NCBI GenBank assembly: GCA_938004315.1
Contig: CALKWG010000348.1
Location: 1 to 5,486 of the forward strand
From: an uncultured Spirochaetaceae bacterium
GTDB lineage: Bacteria > Spirochaetota > Spirochaetia > Treponematales > UBA12059
Direction of reading: 5' to 3'
Length of the DNA stretch: 5,486 nt
The notes under the pieces were generated by a model. The model did not search any database. It was given only the letters and a program-made list of their open reading frames with translations, and was not told the DNA's origin. Every line of letters begins with the position of its first letter. Within the stretch, counting starts at the first letter, position 1. Made by a program: the position numbers and the translations under genes. Positions 1 to 5,486 of this stretch are shown in pieces.

Positions 1-114
1 TCGCTTTTCCTTGGAATCCTGGCCGCGTTCATGCTTGAATACCTGAGCCGCCTACGGTCCGACCCCGAGTCCTGGGCTAAGCTGCAGGCATCTATGAAAG
101 GTCGTCGTGGATAA
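1..114 (+). CDS. C-terminal fragment of a Wzz/polysaccharide co-polymerase-like membrane protein (5' end outside window)
   Basis: The first 37 codons read in frame from base 1 to a TAA at 112-114 and give the end of a larger protein. What is visible is a hydrophobic stretch (SLFLGILAAFMLEYL) that looks like the second half of a transmembrane helix, followed by a short charged tail (SRLRSDPESWAKL, then a basic GRRG end). A final membrane helix followed by an 'EYLxxLxxDPExxAKL' tail is the usual end of Wzz/chain-length determinant proteins. These sit in the inner membrane and control the length of O-antigen or exopolysaccharide chains. The stop overlaps the next gene's start by 8 bases, so the two are very probably co-transcribed. 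With only 37 residues, another membrane protein with a C-terminal helix cannot be excluded. The existence of the coding end is much surer than the family. Confidence 0.6.
   Translation, partial: SLFLGILAAFMLEYLSRLRSDPESWAKLQASMKGRRG
97..101 (+). promoter_or_regulatory. Ribosome binding site deciding the GTG start of the POTRA-barrel gene
   Basis: AAAGG lies five bases before the GTG at 107. The alternative in-frame ATG at 131 has only a pyrimidine-rich stretch in front of it and no purine-rich site. The site lies inside the last codons of the upstream gene, as expected for translational coupling. Confidence 0.5.
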
Positions 115-1687
115 CACAGCTCCTCTCTGTATGCGTCGCGGCGGCATCTTGATAGTCGCCGCCCTCCTCTGCCTCGCCCTGCCCCTGTCCGCCCAGGCCC
201 CCGCGGCGGGCGACGTCTACATTGCCGCGGTGGACTATGAGATCCGCGGCTTGGTCCTGACGGTGGCGCTGGAGCGCTTCCTGGATATAGAGGAGGGCCG
301 GCGCTTCCCCTCCGAGGCGGCCCTGGCCGAGTACGTGGCGGAGAAAGAGCGCCTGCTCCTCAATAACCGCGTGTTCCTCTTAGGCTCCTCCGTGGCCTGG
401 ATCCCCGCGCCCGAGCTGGGCGCCGGCGCCGCCCGCGTCCTGGTGCGGGCCGAGGTGGGCTGGACCGCCCTGGCGGTGCCGTTTCCAAAATACAACGACG
501 CCGACGGCTTTTCCTTGGCCATACGCTATAAGGACTTTAACTTCCTAGGCACCCTGGAGCCCCTGACGGCGGCCTACGACTTCTACGCCACCTGGAATAA
601 ATCCGCCCTGAGCGCCGAGTTCGGCCTCCTGCCGCGCTTTTTAGGCGCCGATTGGAGCCTGGGCCTGCGCGGCGCGCTGAGCTGGGCTCCCGATCCGGGC
701 TTTAGCCGTCCCGACTTAGGCGTCTCTCTGGCGACGAGCTACCCCCTGCCGGGCCTGGGCCAGGGCTGGTCCCTGGCTCCTTCGCTCTCCTATGCCTATG
801 AGGGGGGCCCCCAGCGCCAGACCGCCAAGGCGGGGCTCGGTTTAGGCTATGCCTTTAACGCCCTCTTACCCTGGAGCGTTAGCCTCTCGGGCCAGTATAC
901 CTTGACCGGCGACGCGGCCGTGGATCACGCCTATACCAGCACCCTGGGCCTGTCGACGGGCCTGGCCCTGGCGCGCCTACCGTACTTCGGCGCCTTAAGC
1001 CTTACCCCCGCGGCCAGCCTCTATACGGTGCACGACCTAGACCTACCGGGGCTACGCGACTCAGGCCTGACCCTGGGCGCGGGCCTGGGCCTGGGACGGG
1101 TGGATTGGCAGGGGAACTTCAGGCTGGGCGCGTCGGCGAGCGTCCGCAGCGACTACACCCTGCACTTCGTGGTGCCCGCGCCGAAGGACCTGTATGACTG
1201 GGTGAGCAGCGCGAGCGCGAGCGCTTTCTGGCATTGGCGGGGCCTCGTAGGCGTGAATTTCCGCGCCTACGGGCGCTGGGAGGGTACCTGGACCCTCCTA
1301 GGCGAGTCCTCTACGGCCTTTAACTACGCCGACAGCCTGCGGGGACTAAAGGACGCGCGCTACGGCGACCTGGGCTTCTACTATAACCTGGAATTCCCGG
1401 TAAACCTGGCCCAGGGCCGGTTCTTGGATATAGAGAAGCTGGCCAGCGAGGTCTTCTTCGCGCCCTTCATAGACGGCGCGTACGTGCGCCCCGGCGACGG
1501 CTCGAAGCTCCTAGACCCGGCCAACCGCGTCCTGGCGGCCGGCTTCGAGTTCGTGATTTTCCCCGACCTGGCCCGCGCCTTTACCTACCGGCTGTCCGTG
1601 GGTTACGACGTCGGCGACTATCTAGCCACGCGGGATTTTGAAACCTCTAAGCTTGAGATCTGGCTTGGCCTGGGCATGCACTTTTAA
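107..1687 (+). CDS. Omp85-like outer-membrane protein: signal peptide, one POTRA-like domain, beta-barrel
   Basis: A 526-residue exported protein. Residues 1-33 are a signal peptide: basic RR at 10-11, hydrophobic GILIVAALLCLALPL, and Ala-rich cleavage sites near 29-33. Residues about 37-120 fit a single POTRA domain: strand VYIAAVDYEI, a helical part containing EEGRRF and AALAEYVAEKERLLLNN, then strands SSVAWIP and RVLVRAEVGW. After it, DGFSLAIRYKDFNFLG (133-148) resembles the first barrel strands of Omp85-type proteins. The rest alternates Gly/aromatic/hydrophobic strands with polar turns. Near the C-terminus come FFAPFIDGAYV, a strand FAAGFEF-like segment, and a final strand ending in Phe (LEIWLGLGMHF), the usual signal for BAM-assisted insertion. 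It is shorter than BamA, which has five POTRAs, so it is not BamA itself. Omp85 proteins insert or translocate proteins or envelope components; the substrate here is unknown. The GTG start is chosen because of its ribosome binding site; ATG at 131 would still leave a signal peptide. It overlaps the Wzz-like gene by 8 bases and is followed 12 bases later by another exported protein. Confidence 0.75.
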   Translation: MDNTAPLCMRRGGILIVAALLCLALPLSAQAPAAGDVYIAAVDYEIRGLVLTVALERFLDIEEGRRFPSEAALAEYVAEKERLLLNNRVFLLGSSVAWIPAPELGAGAARVLVRAEVGWTALAVPFPKYNDADGFSLAIRYKDFNFLGTLEPLTAAYDFYATWNKSALSAEFGLLPRFLGADWSLGLRGALSWAPDPGFSRPDLGVSLATSYPLPGLGQGWSLAPSLSYAYEGGPQRQTAKAGLGLGYAFNALLPWSVSLSGQYTLTGDAAVDHAYTSTLGLSTGLALARLPYFGALSLTPAASLYTVHDLDLPGLRDSGLTLGAGLGLGRVDWQGNFRLGASASVRSDYTLHFVVPAPKDLYDWVSSASASAFWHWRGLVGVNFRAYGRWEGTWTLLGESSTAFNYADSLRGLKDARYGDLGFYYNLEFPVNLAQGRFLDIEKLASEVFFAPFIDGAYVRPGDGSKLLDPANRVLAAGFEFVIFPDLARAFTYRLSVGYDVGDYLATRDFETSKLEIWLGLGMHF

Positions 1688-1694
1688 GGGGAGG
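1688..1694 (+). promoter_or_regulatory. Strong ribosome binding site of the second exported protein
   Basis: GGGGAGG lies five bases before the ATG at 1700 and begins directly after the TAA of the upstream gene. It fixes the start of the downstream gene and favours one message for both genes, since the 12-base gap leaves no room for a promoter. Confidence 0.75.
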
Positions 1695-1699
1695 CGCGC

Positions 1700-2902
1700 A
1701 TGAACTACCTTGCGATACGGCGGGCCGCCCTGGCCGCGGCCTTTTTCGCCGGCGCCGCGGCGTCGGCCATGGCTCAGGCTTTACCCTGGGACTTTCCGAC
1801 TCATGGCGTCGGCGCCCTAGGCCTGGTGCCCGCGCCGGCCGCGCCGGGCTTAGGCTCGGGGCTCCTTGAGGACTATCCGGCGGGCTTGCGCCCTGCGGCG
1901 CCGCTCGGCGCGGCCGGTTGGGAAGCCGCCTATGGCTTCGTAGGCGGGCTCGTGGACCGAACCATCTTCCTCCTACCTACGGCCAATTGGGCCGGTATCT
2001 TTGAAAGCGACGCGGGCGGGCCGGACGCCTTCATAGGCTTTACCCTCGGCATAGGCCGCGACCAGATCCTAGAGGTAGACGCGGATAACTACGCGGTGGC
2101 GCGGGCGGCGGCCGGCTTCTTAGGCCGCGGCGCGTTGCCTTGGACCTTGCGGGGCGACGCGCTCTACGACCTGCGCGTGGATATCTACCCCTCCTTGAGC
2201 CTTGAGCTGTCCGCGGAGCTCTCCGTCCCGAGCCTGCCCGCCTTCAAGGCCTACCCCCGGCTCTACGGCGGCTATAGGAGCGGCGCCGACTACGGCCCCT
2301 ACCTGGGCGCCGCCGCCGCCGCCCGTTATCTGGCCATGGCCTACGACGGCGCCCTGGCCCGCGGCTGGGCCGCGGCCGCCGAGCTGGGCGCCGAGTACGA
2401 TCCCGTTTTGGGCGCGCTGGGCTGGTCCGCCGACGCCCGCGCGGCCTTAGGCCTTACGCCCGTACGCATCCTGGGCCTAGGCCTTGAGCTCCGCGCGCGG
2501 GCCTCCGACGCCGCCTACGGCGATTGGGCGCGGCTGGTGCGCGGGGTGGGCGATTACCGCGCCGCCCTCTCGGGTTCCTACGGGCTGGCCGCCTCCGCCG
2601 AGCTCCGGCTCCTGGCCGCCCGCGGCAAGCTCCTAAAGAACCCCGCCTGGGACCTGAACGCCCTCCTGACCTTCTTTACCGACGCGGCCTGGGCCGCCGG
2701 CCCCGCGCGGGCGGCTGACGACCCGGCAGGCCGCCTCCTCGGGGCCGGCGTCGAGTTCGGCCTCTACGTCCCGGCCATGCCGCGCAGCGGCCTCCGGGCC
2801 GGCGCCGGCTTCGACCTCTCGGCGCTCCTCCGCTCTCAGGAGCTGGCCCTAGGCTCGGGAGCGCTGGAGCTCTTCCTGCTCCTCTCCGTATCGCTACCCT
2901 AG
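1700..2902 (+). CDS. Exported Ala/Gly/Leu-rich protein, probable outer-membrane beta-barrel, family not recognised
   Basis: A 400-residue protein that I do not recognise as a named family. Residues 1-25 are a clear signal peptide: basic RR at 7-8, a hydrophobic Ala/Phe core, and an AMA-Q cleavage site after residue 25. The mature part is rich in Ala, Gly, Leu and aromatic residues and has few cysteines. It shows many short alternating segments separated by Asp/Gly/Pro turns, for example LYGGYRSG, GVEFGLYVP, GLRAGAGFDLSALL and the last ELFLLLSVSLP. That pattern fits a barrel in the outer membrane. It ends in Pro rather than the usual terminal Phe, so the last strand is slightly atypical. It follows the POTRA-barrel gene by 12 bases behind a strong ribosome binding site, so the two proteins are probably made together and may act together. 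The GC content is extreme in places (49 of 60 bases at 2341-2400). The function is unknown; a periplasmic beta-rich protein is the alternative. Confidence 0.7.
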   Translation: MNYLAIRRAALAAAFFAGAAASAMAQALPWDFPTHGVGALGLVPAPAAPGLGSGLLEDYPAGLRPAAPLGAAGWEAAYGFVGGLVDRTIFLLPTANWAGIFESDAGGPDAFIGFTLGIGRDQILEVDADNYAVARAAAGFLGRGALPWTLRGDALYDLRVDIYPSLSLELSAELSVPSLPAFKAYPRLYGGYRSGADYGPYLGAAAAARYLAMAYDGALARGWAAAAELGAEYDPVLGALGWSADARAALGLTPVRILGLGLELRARASDAAYGDWARLVRGVGDYRAALSGSYGLAASAELRLLAARGKLLKNPAWDLNALLTFFTDAAWAAGPARAADDPAGRLLGAGVEFGLYVPAMPRSGLRAGAGFDLSALLRSQELALGSGALELFLLLSVSLP

Positions 2903-4086
2903 CGTCGCCTGCCTCGGCCGGCGAGGCAGGCTTCGTAGTGCCCTAATAGGCTCTCCGTGGTGGCTTTGACGCTGAAGCGCATAGCCCAGGCGCGTGCTTC
3001 GTCCGATTTCGCCTTCCTAAGCTCGTGGTCGCTCAAGATACGTATGGCGGCGGCGGCGAAGGCCTCCTCGTCGCGCGGCACCATGAAGCCGCCGTTATCG
3101 CCTTGCATCACGTCCTTCGTACCCATCTCGCCTATCGCTACGGCCGGCGTGCCGCACATCATGGCTTCTATAGTGGTCAGTCCCTGGGTCTCGGTCATCG
3201 ACGGGAAGACGAAGACAGAGGCAGCGGCGTAGGCCAGGCGCAGGCGCTCCCGCGGCAGGTAGCCCGGGGCGTGGACGCGGTCGGCGAGGCCCTGCTCGGC
3301 GGCCTTGGCCAGGAAGGGCTTGCGCATGGGGCCGTCCCCTATCAAGACCAGGGCCGCGTCGGGCAGCGCCGCCGCCACGCGGCGCAGGACCGGCAGGAGG
3401 AACGAGACGTTCTTCTCCTCCCCTATGCGCCCGACGTAGAGCATGAGGCGTTTGCCGCGGAGCTGCGGGGCCTCTTGGTCCCAGGCGCGGCGGAACGCCA
3501 GAACCTCTCCCTGCTCCGCGGCGAAGGTCTCACGATTCACGCCCGTGGGCAAGAAATGGAAAGGGCCGTTCACGCCGTAGGACGAGAGGAGCCTTCCCAT
3601 CATCGTGCCCGGTATGAGCACGTAGTCCGACTCCAGGTAGGCGCGGCGCATGATCTTGCGCGCAAGTCCGCGGGTTAAGAAGCCGGGCGCCCAGGGCGCG
3701 TAATGGTGGAAGTAGAACTCCCAATTGGTATGGCAGGTGATGACGACGGGCCTTTTACGCGCCATGCACCAGATCCGGCCGCCTAGGAACATGCCGAACT
3801 CGGTCTGGAAGTGCACGATGTCGGGTTTAAACTCGTCCAGGGCCCTGAATATGGCGGGGAAGGCGTCCGGTCTGACGACGCGGTCTTCTTTTGAAAAGCG
3901 CGCGTTGACGCTCTTAAAGCGCCGTACGGGCGGCTCGGCGGGGTCGGGCTCGGCGCCCGGGTATTCGGGCGCCAGGATCATGGTGCGGTGACCCAGGGCT
4001 TCGAGTCTATCGCGGAAGGTCTGCATGGACACGGTCACGCCGTTGACGCGCGGCCAGTAGCAGTCCGATACGAAGGCTATCCTCAT
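2899..4086 (-). CDS. GT4-family (GT-B fold) glycosyltransferase, possibly acting on a lipid acceptor
   Basis: A 395-residue glycosyltransferase, a usual length for family GT4. The N-terminal domain starts MRIAFVSDCYWPRVNGVTVS, with the Gly-rich acceptor-side loop at 14-20. HFQTEFG (92-98) and TCHTNWEFYFHHY (117-129) match the region that in diacylglycerol glucosyltransferases and PimB-like enzymes holds the HT..Y segment. The C-terminal domain has GRIGEEKN (219-226), whose R220 and K225 should bind the donor phosphates, then IGDGP (249-253), and the EX7E motif from E299 to E307 in TETQGLTTIEAMMCGTP. The catalytic features look intact. It probably transfers a hexose from a nucleotide sugar with retention of configuration, at the inner face of the cytoplasmic membrane. 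Donor and acceptor cannot be read from the sequence. The frame is open upstream to a GTG at 4215, but the family start MRIAF at 4086 has a good ribosome binding site, so the extra 43 residues are rejected. The stop codon is shared with the convergent gene. Confidence 0.88.
   Translation of the reverse strand: MRIAFVSDCYWPRVNGVTVSMQTFRDRLEALGHRTMILAPEYPGAEPDPAEPPVRRFKSVNARFSKEDRVVRPDAFPAIFRALDEFKPDIVHFQTEFGMFLGGRIWCMARKRPVVITCHTNWEFYFHHYAPWAPGFLTRGLARKIMRRAYLESDYVLIPGTMMGRLLSSYGVNGPFHFLPTGVNRETFAAEQGEVLAFRRAWDQEAPQLRGKRLMLYVGRIGEEKNVSFLLPVLRRVAAALPDAALVLIGDGPMRKPFLAKAAEQGLADRVHAPGYLPRERLRLAYAAASVFVFPSMTETQGLTTIEAMMCGTPAVAIGEMGTKDVMQGDNGGFMVPRDEEAFAAAAIRILSDHELRKAKSDEARAWAMRFSVKATTESLLGHYEACLAGRGRRR
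2907..2931. terminator. Perfect 10-bp hairpin between convergent genes, possible two-way terminator
   Basis: GCCTGCCTCG at 2907-2916 is the exact reverse complement of CGAGGCAGGC at 2922-2931, with a five-base loop GCCGG. It starts four bases after the stop of the plus-strand operon and lies inside codons 386-394 of the minus-strand glycosyltransferase. No run of T follows on either strand, so it is not a classical intrinsic terminator. It could stop or stabilise the operon message, or act with Rho. The repeat itself is certain; its role is inferred from its place. Confidence 0.45.
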
Positions 4087-4091
4087 GCTGT

Positions 4092-4095
4092 CTCC
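4092..4095 (-). promoter_or_regulatory. Ribosome binding site fixing the glycosyltransferase start
   Basis: On the minus strand GGAG stands five bases before the ATG at 4086-4084. It supports the conserved MRIAF start over the longer open frame that begins at 4215. Confidence 0.65.
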
Positions 4096-4110
4096 GTTCT
4101 TTTGCCAGCT

Positions 4111-4116
4111 ACTATA
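4111..4116 (-). promoter_or_regulatory. Candidate -10 element for the glycosyltransferase
   Basis: The minus strand reads TATAGT here, one base from the TATAAT consensus. It lies in a small AT-rich patch and would start transcription near 4104, leaving a leader of about 18 bases with the ribosome binding site. No convincing -35 hexamer is found at 16-18 bases; the best, TAGCCT, matches only three of six positions. It would need an activator or a different sigma factor, or the true promoter lies elsewhere in the gap. Confidence 0.3.
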
Positions 4117-4178
4117 TCGATAAACGGCTAGAAAGGCTATCGAGGGCGAGCGCTGCGGCATAGCGCCGTCCGTCGATA
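4115..4178. repeat. Cluster of TATCGA/TCGATA motifs in the divergent intergenic region
   Basis: The palindrome TATCGATA occupies 4115-4122, TATCGA recurs at 4138-4143, and its inverse TCGATA at 4173-4178. The last two are outer arms of an imperfect inverted repeat (4138-4178) whose inner arms are GCGCT (4150-4154) and AGCGC (4162-4166). The first copy overlaps the candidate -10 of the glycosyltransferase. Such spacing could mark operator sites for a regulator of one or both divergent genes, but six-base motifs may recur by chance. Confidence 0.3.
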
Positions 4179-4202
4179 TGGACTGCGAGTGCAAGAAAAA
4201 TC

Positions 4203-4231
4203 TGGATAATTTCACCGCTATCGCGTAAAAT
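4203..4231 (+). promoter_or_regulatory. Candidate promoter of the DUF4143 ATPase, possibly giving a leaderless message
   Basis: TGGATA (4203-4208) and TAAAAT (4226-4231) are separated by 17 bases and match the sigma-70 -35 and -10 hexamers at four and five of six positions. Five A residues (4196-4200) lie just upstream. The expected start of transcription falls at or next to the ATG at 4238, so the message would have almost no leader. This fits the absence of a ribosome binding site. An 8-base palindrome, ATAGCTAT, fills 4230-4237 and overlaps the last bases of the -10. Confidence 0.4.
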
Positions 4232-4237
4232 AGCTAT

Positions 4238-5476
4238 ATGATTCCCAGGAGAGTCTTTCCCAGCTTGTTAAAGCACGCTCAAGACCGCAGGGTGAGCGTC
4301 CTCATCGGCAGTAGGCAGGTGGGCAAATCCACCCTGCTCTCGATGCTCCAAGACGAGCTCGGCGTTCCGTTCGAGGCCTATAATTTAGAGAACCCGCTGC
4401 ATCTGGCTTTGTTCCACGAGGGCTATACCTCGTTCGCGCGGCAATTGCGCTCAAGCTTGGTGTTCATCGACGAGTTCCAATACTGCCCGAATATATCGTC
4501 TATTCTAAAAGCGCTGTACGATTTACGGCCTGAGATAAAGGTCTACGCCTCCGGTTCTTCTTCTTTGGAGATACGATCTCAGCTGCGCGAGTCGATGGCG
4601 GGACGTAAGATCGAGACCGTCGTCTATCCTTTCTCGTTCCGCGAGTGGTTGGGCGGCCAAGTCGGGGCTCCCGACGTCGAGCGCGAGCTGGACGAGCCTA
4701 CGGGCGTGGACGAGCTGGAGGCCTATGGGCGGCTCCTGCCCGACTTCCTTCGTTTCGGCGCTTTGCCCGGGCTCTCCTCGCTCGTCGATGAGCTGGATAA
4801 GCGGGAGTACCTCTTCGGCATCTATCAGACCTACATCGCCAAAGATATCAAGTCGTTTTTAAGGGACGAGTCGGTTCTGTCGTTCAATAAGATGCTGTCG
4901 TGGCTCGCGCTACATAACGGCGCTCAGTTAAACAAGAGTAATGTAGCGGGAGTATCCGGGGTTTCGGCTCGGCAGCTTGACCGCTATCTGGAAGTCCTAC
5001 AGGGCACCTTCGTGCTGGCGCTCGTTCCGCCCCTTTCGAGCAATAAGGCCAAGGAGCTGGTCAAGACGAATAAATTCTACCTCTATGACCAGGGCGTGGT
5101 GAATACGATTATCCAGGATTTTAGGCCCTTGGAGCTTCGGTCCGACGCCGGAGCCATACGCGAGGCCTTCGTTTTCTGGGAGCTGACCAAGCGGGCCGAT
5201 GTTCGCTACGCCATAAAGTATTGGCGCACCGCGGACGGCAAGGAAGTGGACTTCGTGCTTGAGAAGGATAGGGCTCTCCTTCCTATAGAGGTGAAGAGCG
5301 GCTGGAAGCCGGGCAAGGTGCCGCCAGGCTTGGCGGCCTTTTTCAACTATTATCCGGAAGTAAAGGACGGGGTGGTGCTCTACGACGGACCTGAATATTC
5401 AAGTAGCGACGGATCCCATACCGTCCATTTCGCCCCCTTGCATAAGGCGGCTGCCTGCCTTGCGCTCCTTCCCTAG
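4238..5476 (+). CDS. AAA-type ATPase with C-terminal DUF4143 (PD-(D/E)xK-like) domain
   Basis: A complete 412-residue member of the widespread AAA_14/DUF4143 ATPases, typical in length. The N-terminal ATPase has the family's MIPR start, Walker A GSRQVGKST (24-32), Walker B LVFIDE with D78 and E79, a sensor-like ASGSSS (104-109), then LRESMAGR (117-123) and YPFSFREWL (130-138). Residues about 231-260 (LNKSNVAGVS.. ARQLDRYLEVL) look like a winged helix-turn-helix. The C-terminal part has FWELTK (E315), EVDFV (D338) and IEVKSG (E351, K353), the conserved nuclease-like core of DUF4143. ATP binding is well supported; DNA binding is probable. The biological role of the family is not settled, and nuclease activity is inferred from the fold. 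An in-frame TAA at 4226 leaves ATG 4238 as the only sensible start, though no ribosome binding site precedes it. It is transcribed away from the envelope genes, is less GC-rich than they are (32 of 60 bases at 4861-4920), and may be an acquired single gene. Confidence 0.9.
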   Translation: MIPRRVFPSLLKHAQDRRVSVLIGSRQVGKSTLLSMLQDELGVPFEAYNLENPLHLALFHEGYTSFARQLRSSLVFIDEFQYCPNISSILKALYDLRPEIKVYASGSSSLEIRSQLRESMAGRKIETVVYPFSFREWLGGQVGAPDVERELDEPTGVDELEAYGRLLPDFLRFGALPGLSSLVDELDKREYLFGIYQTYIAKDIKSFLRDESVLSFNKMLSWLALHNGAQLNKSNVAGVSGVSARQLDRYLEVLQGTFVLALVPPLSSNKAKELVKTNKFYLYDQGVVNTIIQDFRPLELRSDAGAIREAFVFWELTKRADVRYAIKYWRTADGKEVDFVLEKDRALLPIEVKSGWKPGKVPPGLAAFFNYYPEVKDGVVLYDGPEYSSSDGSHTVHFAPLHKAAACLALLP

Positions 5477-5486
5477 CGGAACCTGT

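Noticed and set aside
170..172. Cysteine at residue 22 of the POTRA-barrel protein as a lipoprotein site
   Set aside because: The preceding residues (ALL) do not make a good lipobox, and the cysteine lies within the hydrophobic core, followed by a normal signal peptidase I region.
235..522. Minus-strand open frame of 95 codons opposite the POTRA region
   Set aside because: Ser/Arg-rich translation with no domain, fully antisense to the POTRA-barrel gene, and no ribosome binding site that stands out.
1210..1224. Short GCGAGC tandem repeat in the POTRA-barrel gene, encoding SASAS
   Set aside because: Two to three copies of a six-base unit in a barrel turn; too short to suggest phase variation.
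274..1440. RFLDIE peptide occurring twice in the POTRA-barrel protein (about residues 57 and 444)
   Set aside because: Only six residues are shared, in different structural contexts, with different flanks and partly different codons; chance repetition is more likely than an internal duplication.
2202..2718. Two plus-strand open frames (2202-2450 and 2524-2718) inside the second barrel gene
   Set aside because: Pro/Ala- and Arg/Gly-rich translations are frame-shifted readings of the GC-rich gene that contains them.
3025..3678. Long open frame (217 codons) on the plus strand opposite the glycosyltransferase
   Set aside because: It lies wholly antisense to a well-supported GT4 gene, its protein is a His/Arg/Gly-rich composition without motifs, and such shadows are expected in GC-rich DNA.
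545..3786. Frequent CTAG and TAGGC words and TTA/CTA/ATA codons despite high GC
   Set aside because: Leu-Gly pairs also use CTG-GGC often, so no strict context rule holds. It is at most a mild clue to the host's codon preference.
4087..4215. N-terminal extension of 43 residues for the glycosyltransferase from a GTG at 4215
   Set aside because: The extension has no family similarity, while the conserved MRIAF start has a well-spaced GGAG site. The extension also crosses the probable promoter region.

Overview
The window is GC-rich bacterial DNA holding the last codons of one gene and four complete protein genes. There are no RNA genes, insertion sequences or CRISPR arrays that I can see. Two predicted outer-membrane barrel proteins with signal peptides show that the host is diderm. 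The first has a short POTRA-like domain followed by an 'xGFSLAIRYKDFNFLG'-type strand, which resembles a family I associate with spirochaetes (Treponema/Spirochaeta relatives). Use of ATA, CTA and TTA codons despite the high GC fits a non-enterobacterial host. Spirochaetes are therefore my favoured guess, with moderate confidence only.

Layout. Positions 1-114 (+) hold the C-terminus of a protein ending in a membrane helix and a short cytoplasmic tail, most like a Wzz/polysaccharide co-polymerase chain-length protein. It overlaps by 8 bases the GTG start of an Omp85-like POTRA/barrel protein (107-1687, +). Twelve bases later, behind a strong ribosome binding site, comes a second exported and probably barrel-forming protein of no family I recognise (1700-2902, +). 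The three very likely form the end of one transcript. This operon meets, tail to tail, a GT4-family glycosyltransferase on the minus strand (2899-4086). Both genes use the palindrome CTAG as their stop codon, and a perfect 10-bp hairpin lies just beyond it inside the glycosyltransferase's last codons. A 151-base divergent intergenic region (4087-4237) carries candidate promoters for both sides and several TATCGA-type palindromic motifs. The last gene (4238-5476, +) is a complete AAA-type ATPase with a C-terminal DUF4143 PD-(D/E)xK-like domain. It lacks an obvious ribosome binding site and is visibly less GC-rich than the barrel genes.

How the genes may work together. A chain-length protein, two outer-membrane proteins and a lipid- or glycan-type glycosyltransferase fit a cell-envelope polysaccharide or glycolipid locus, in which the POTRA-barrel and its partner could help place or export an envelope product. 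This is inference from neighbourhood. The DUF4143 ATPase looks like an independent accessory gene, with no partner visible within the window. No clearly new multi-gene system can be proven here. The best candidate for something undescribed is the pair of coupled outer-membrane proteins behind the Wzz-like gene.
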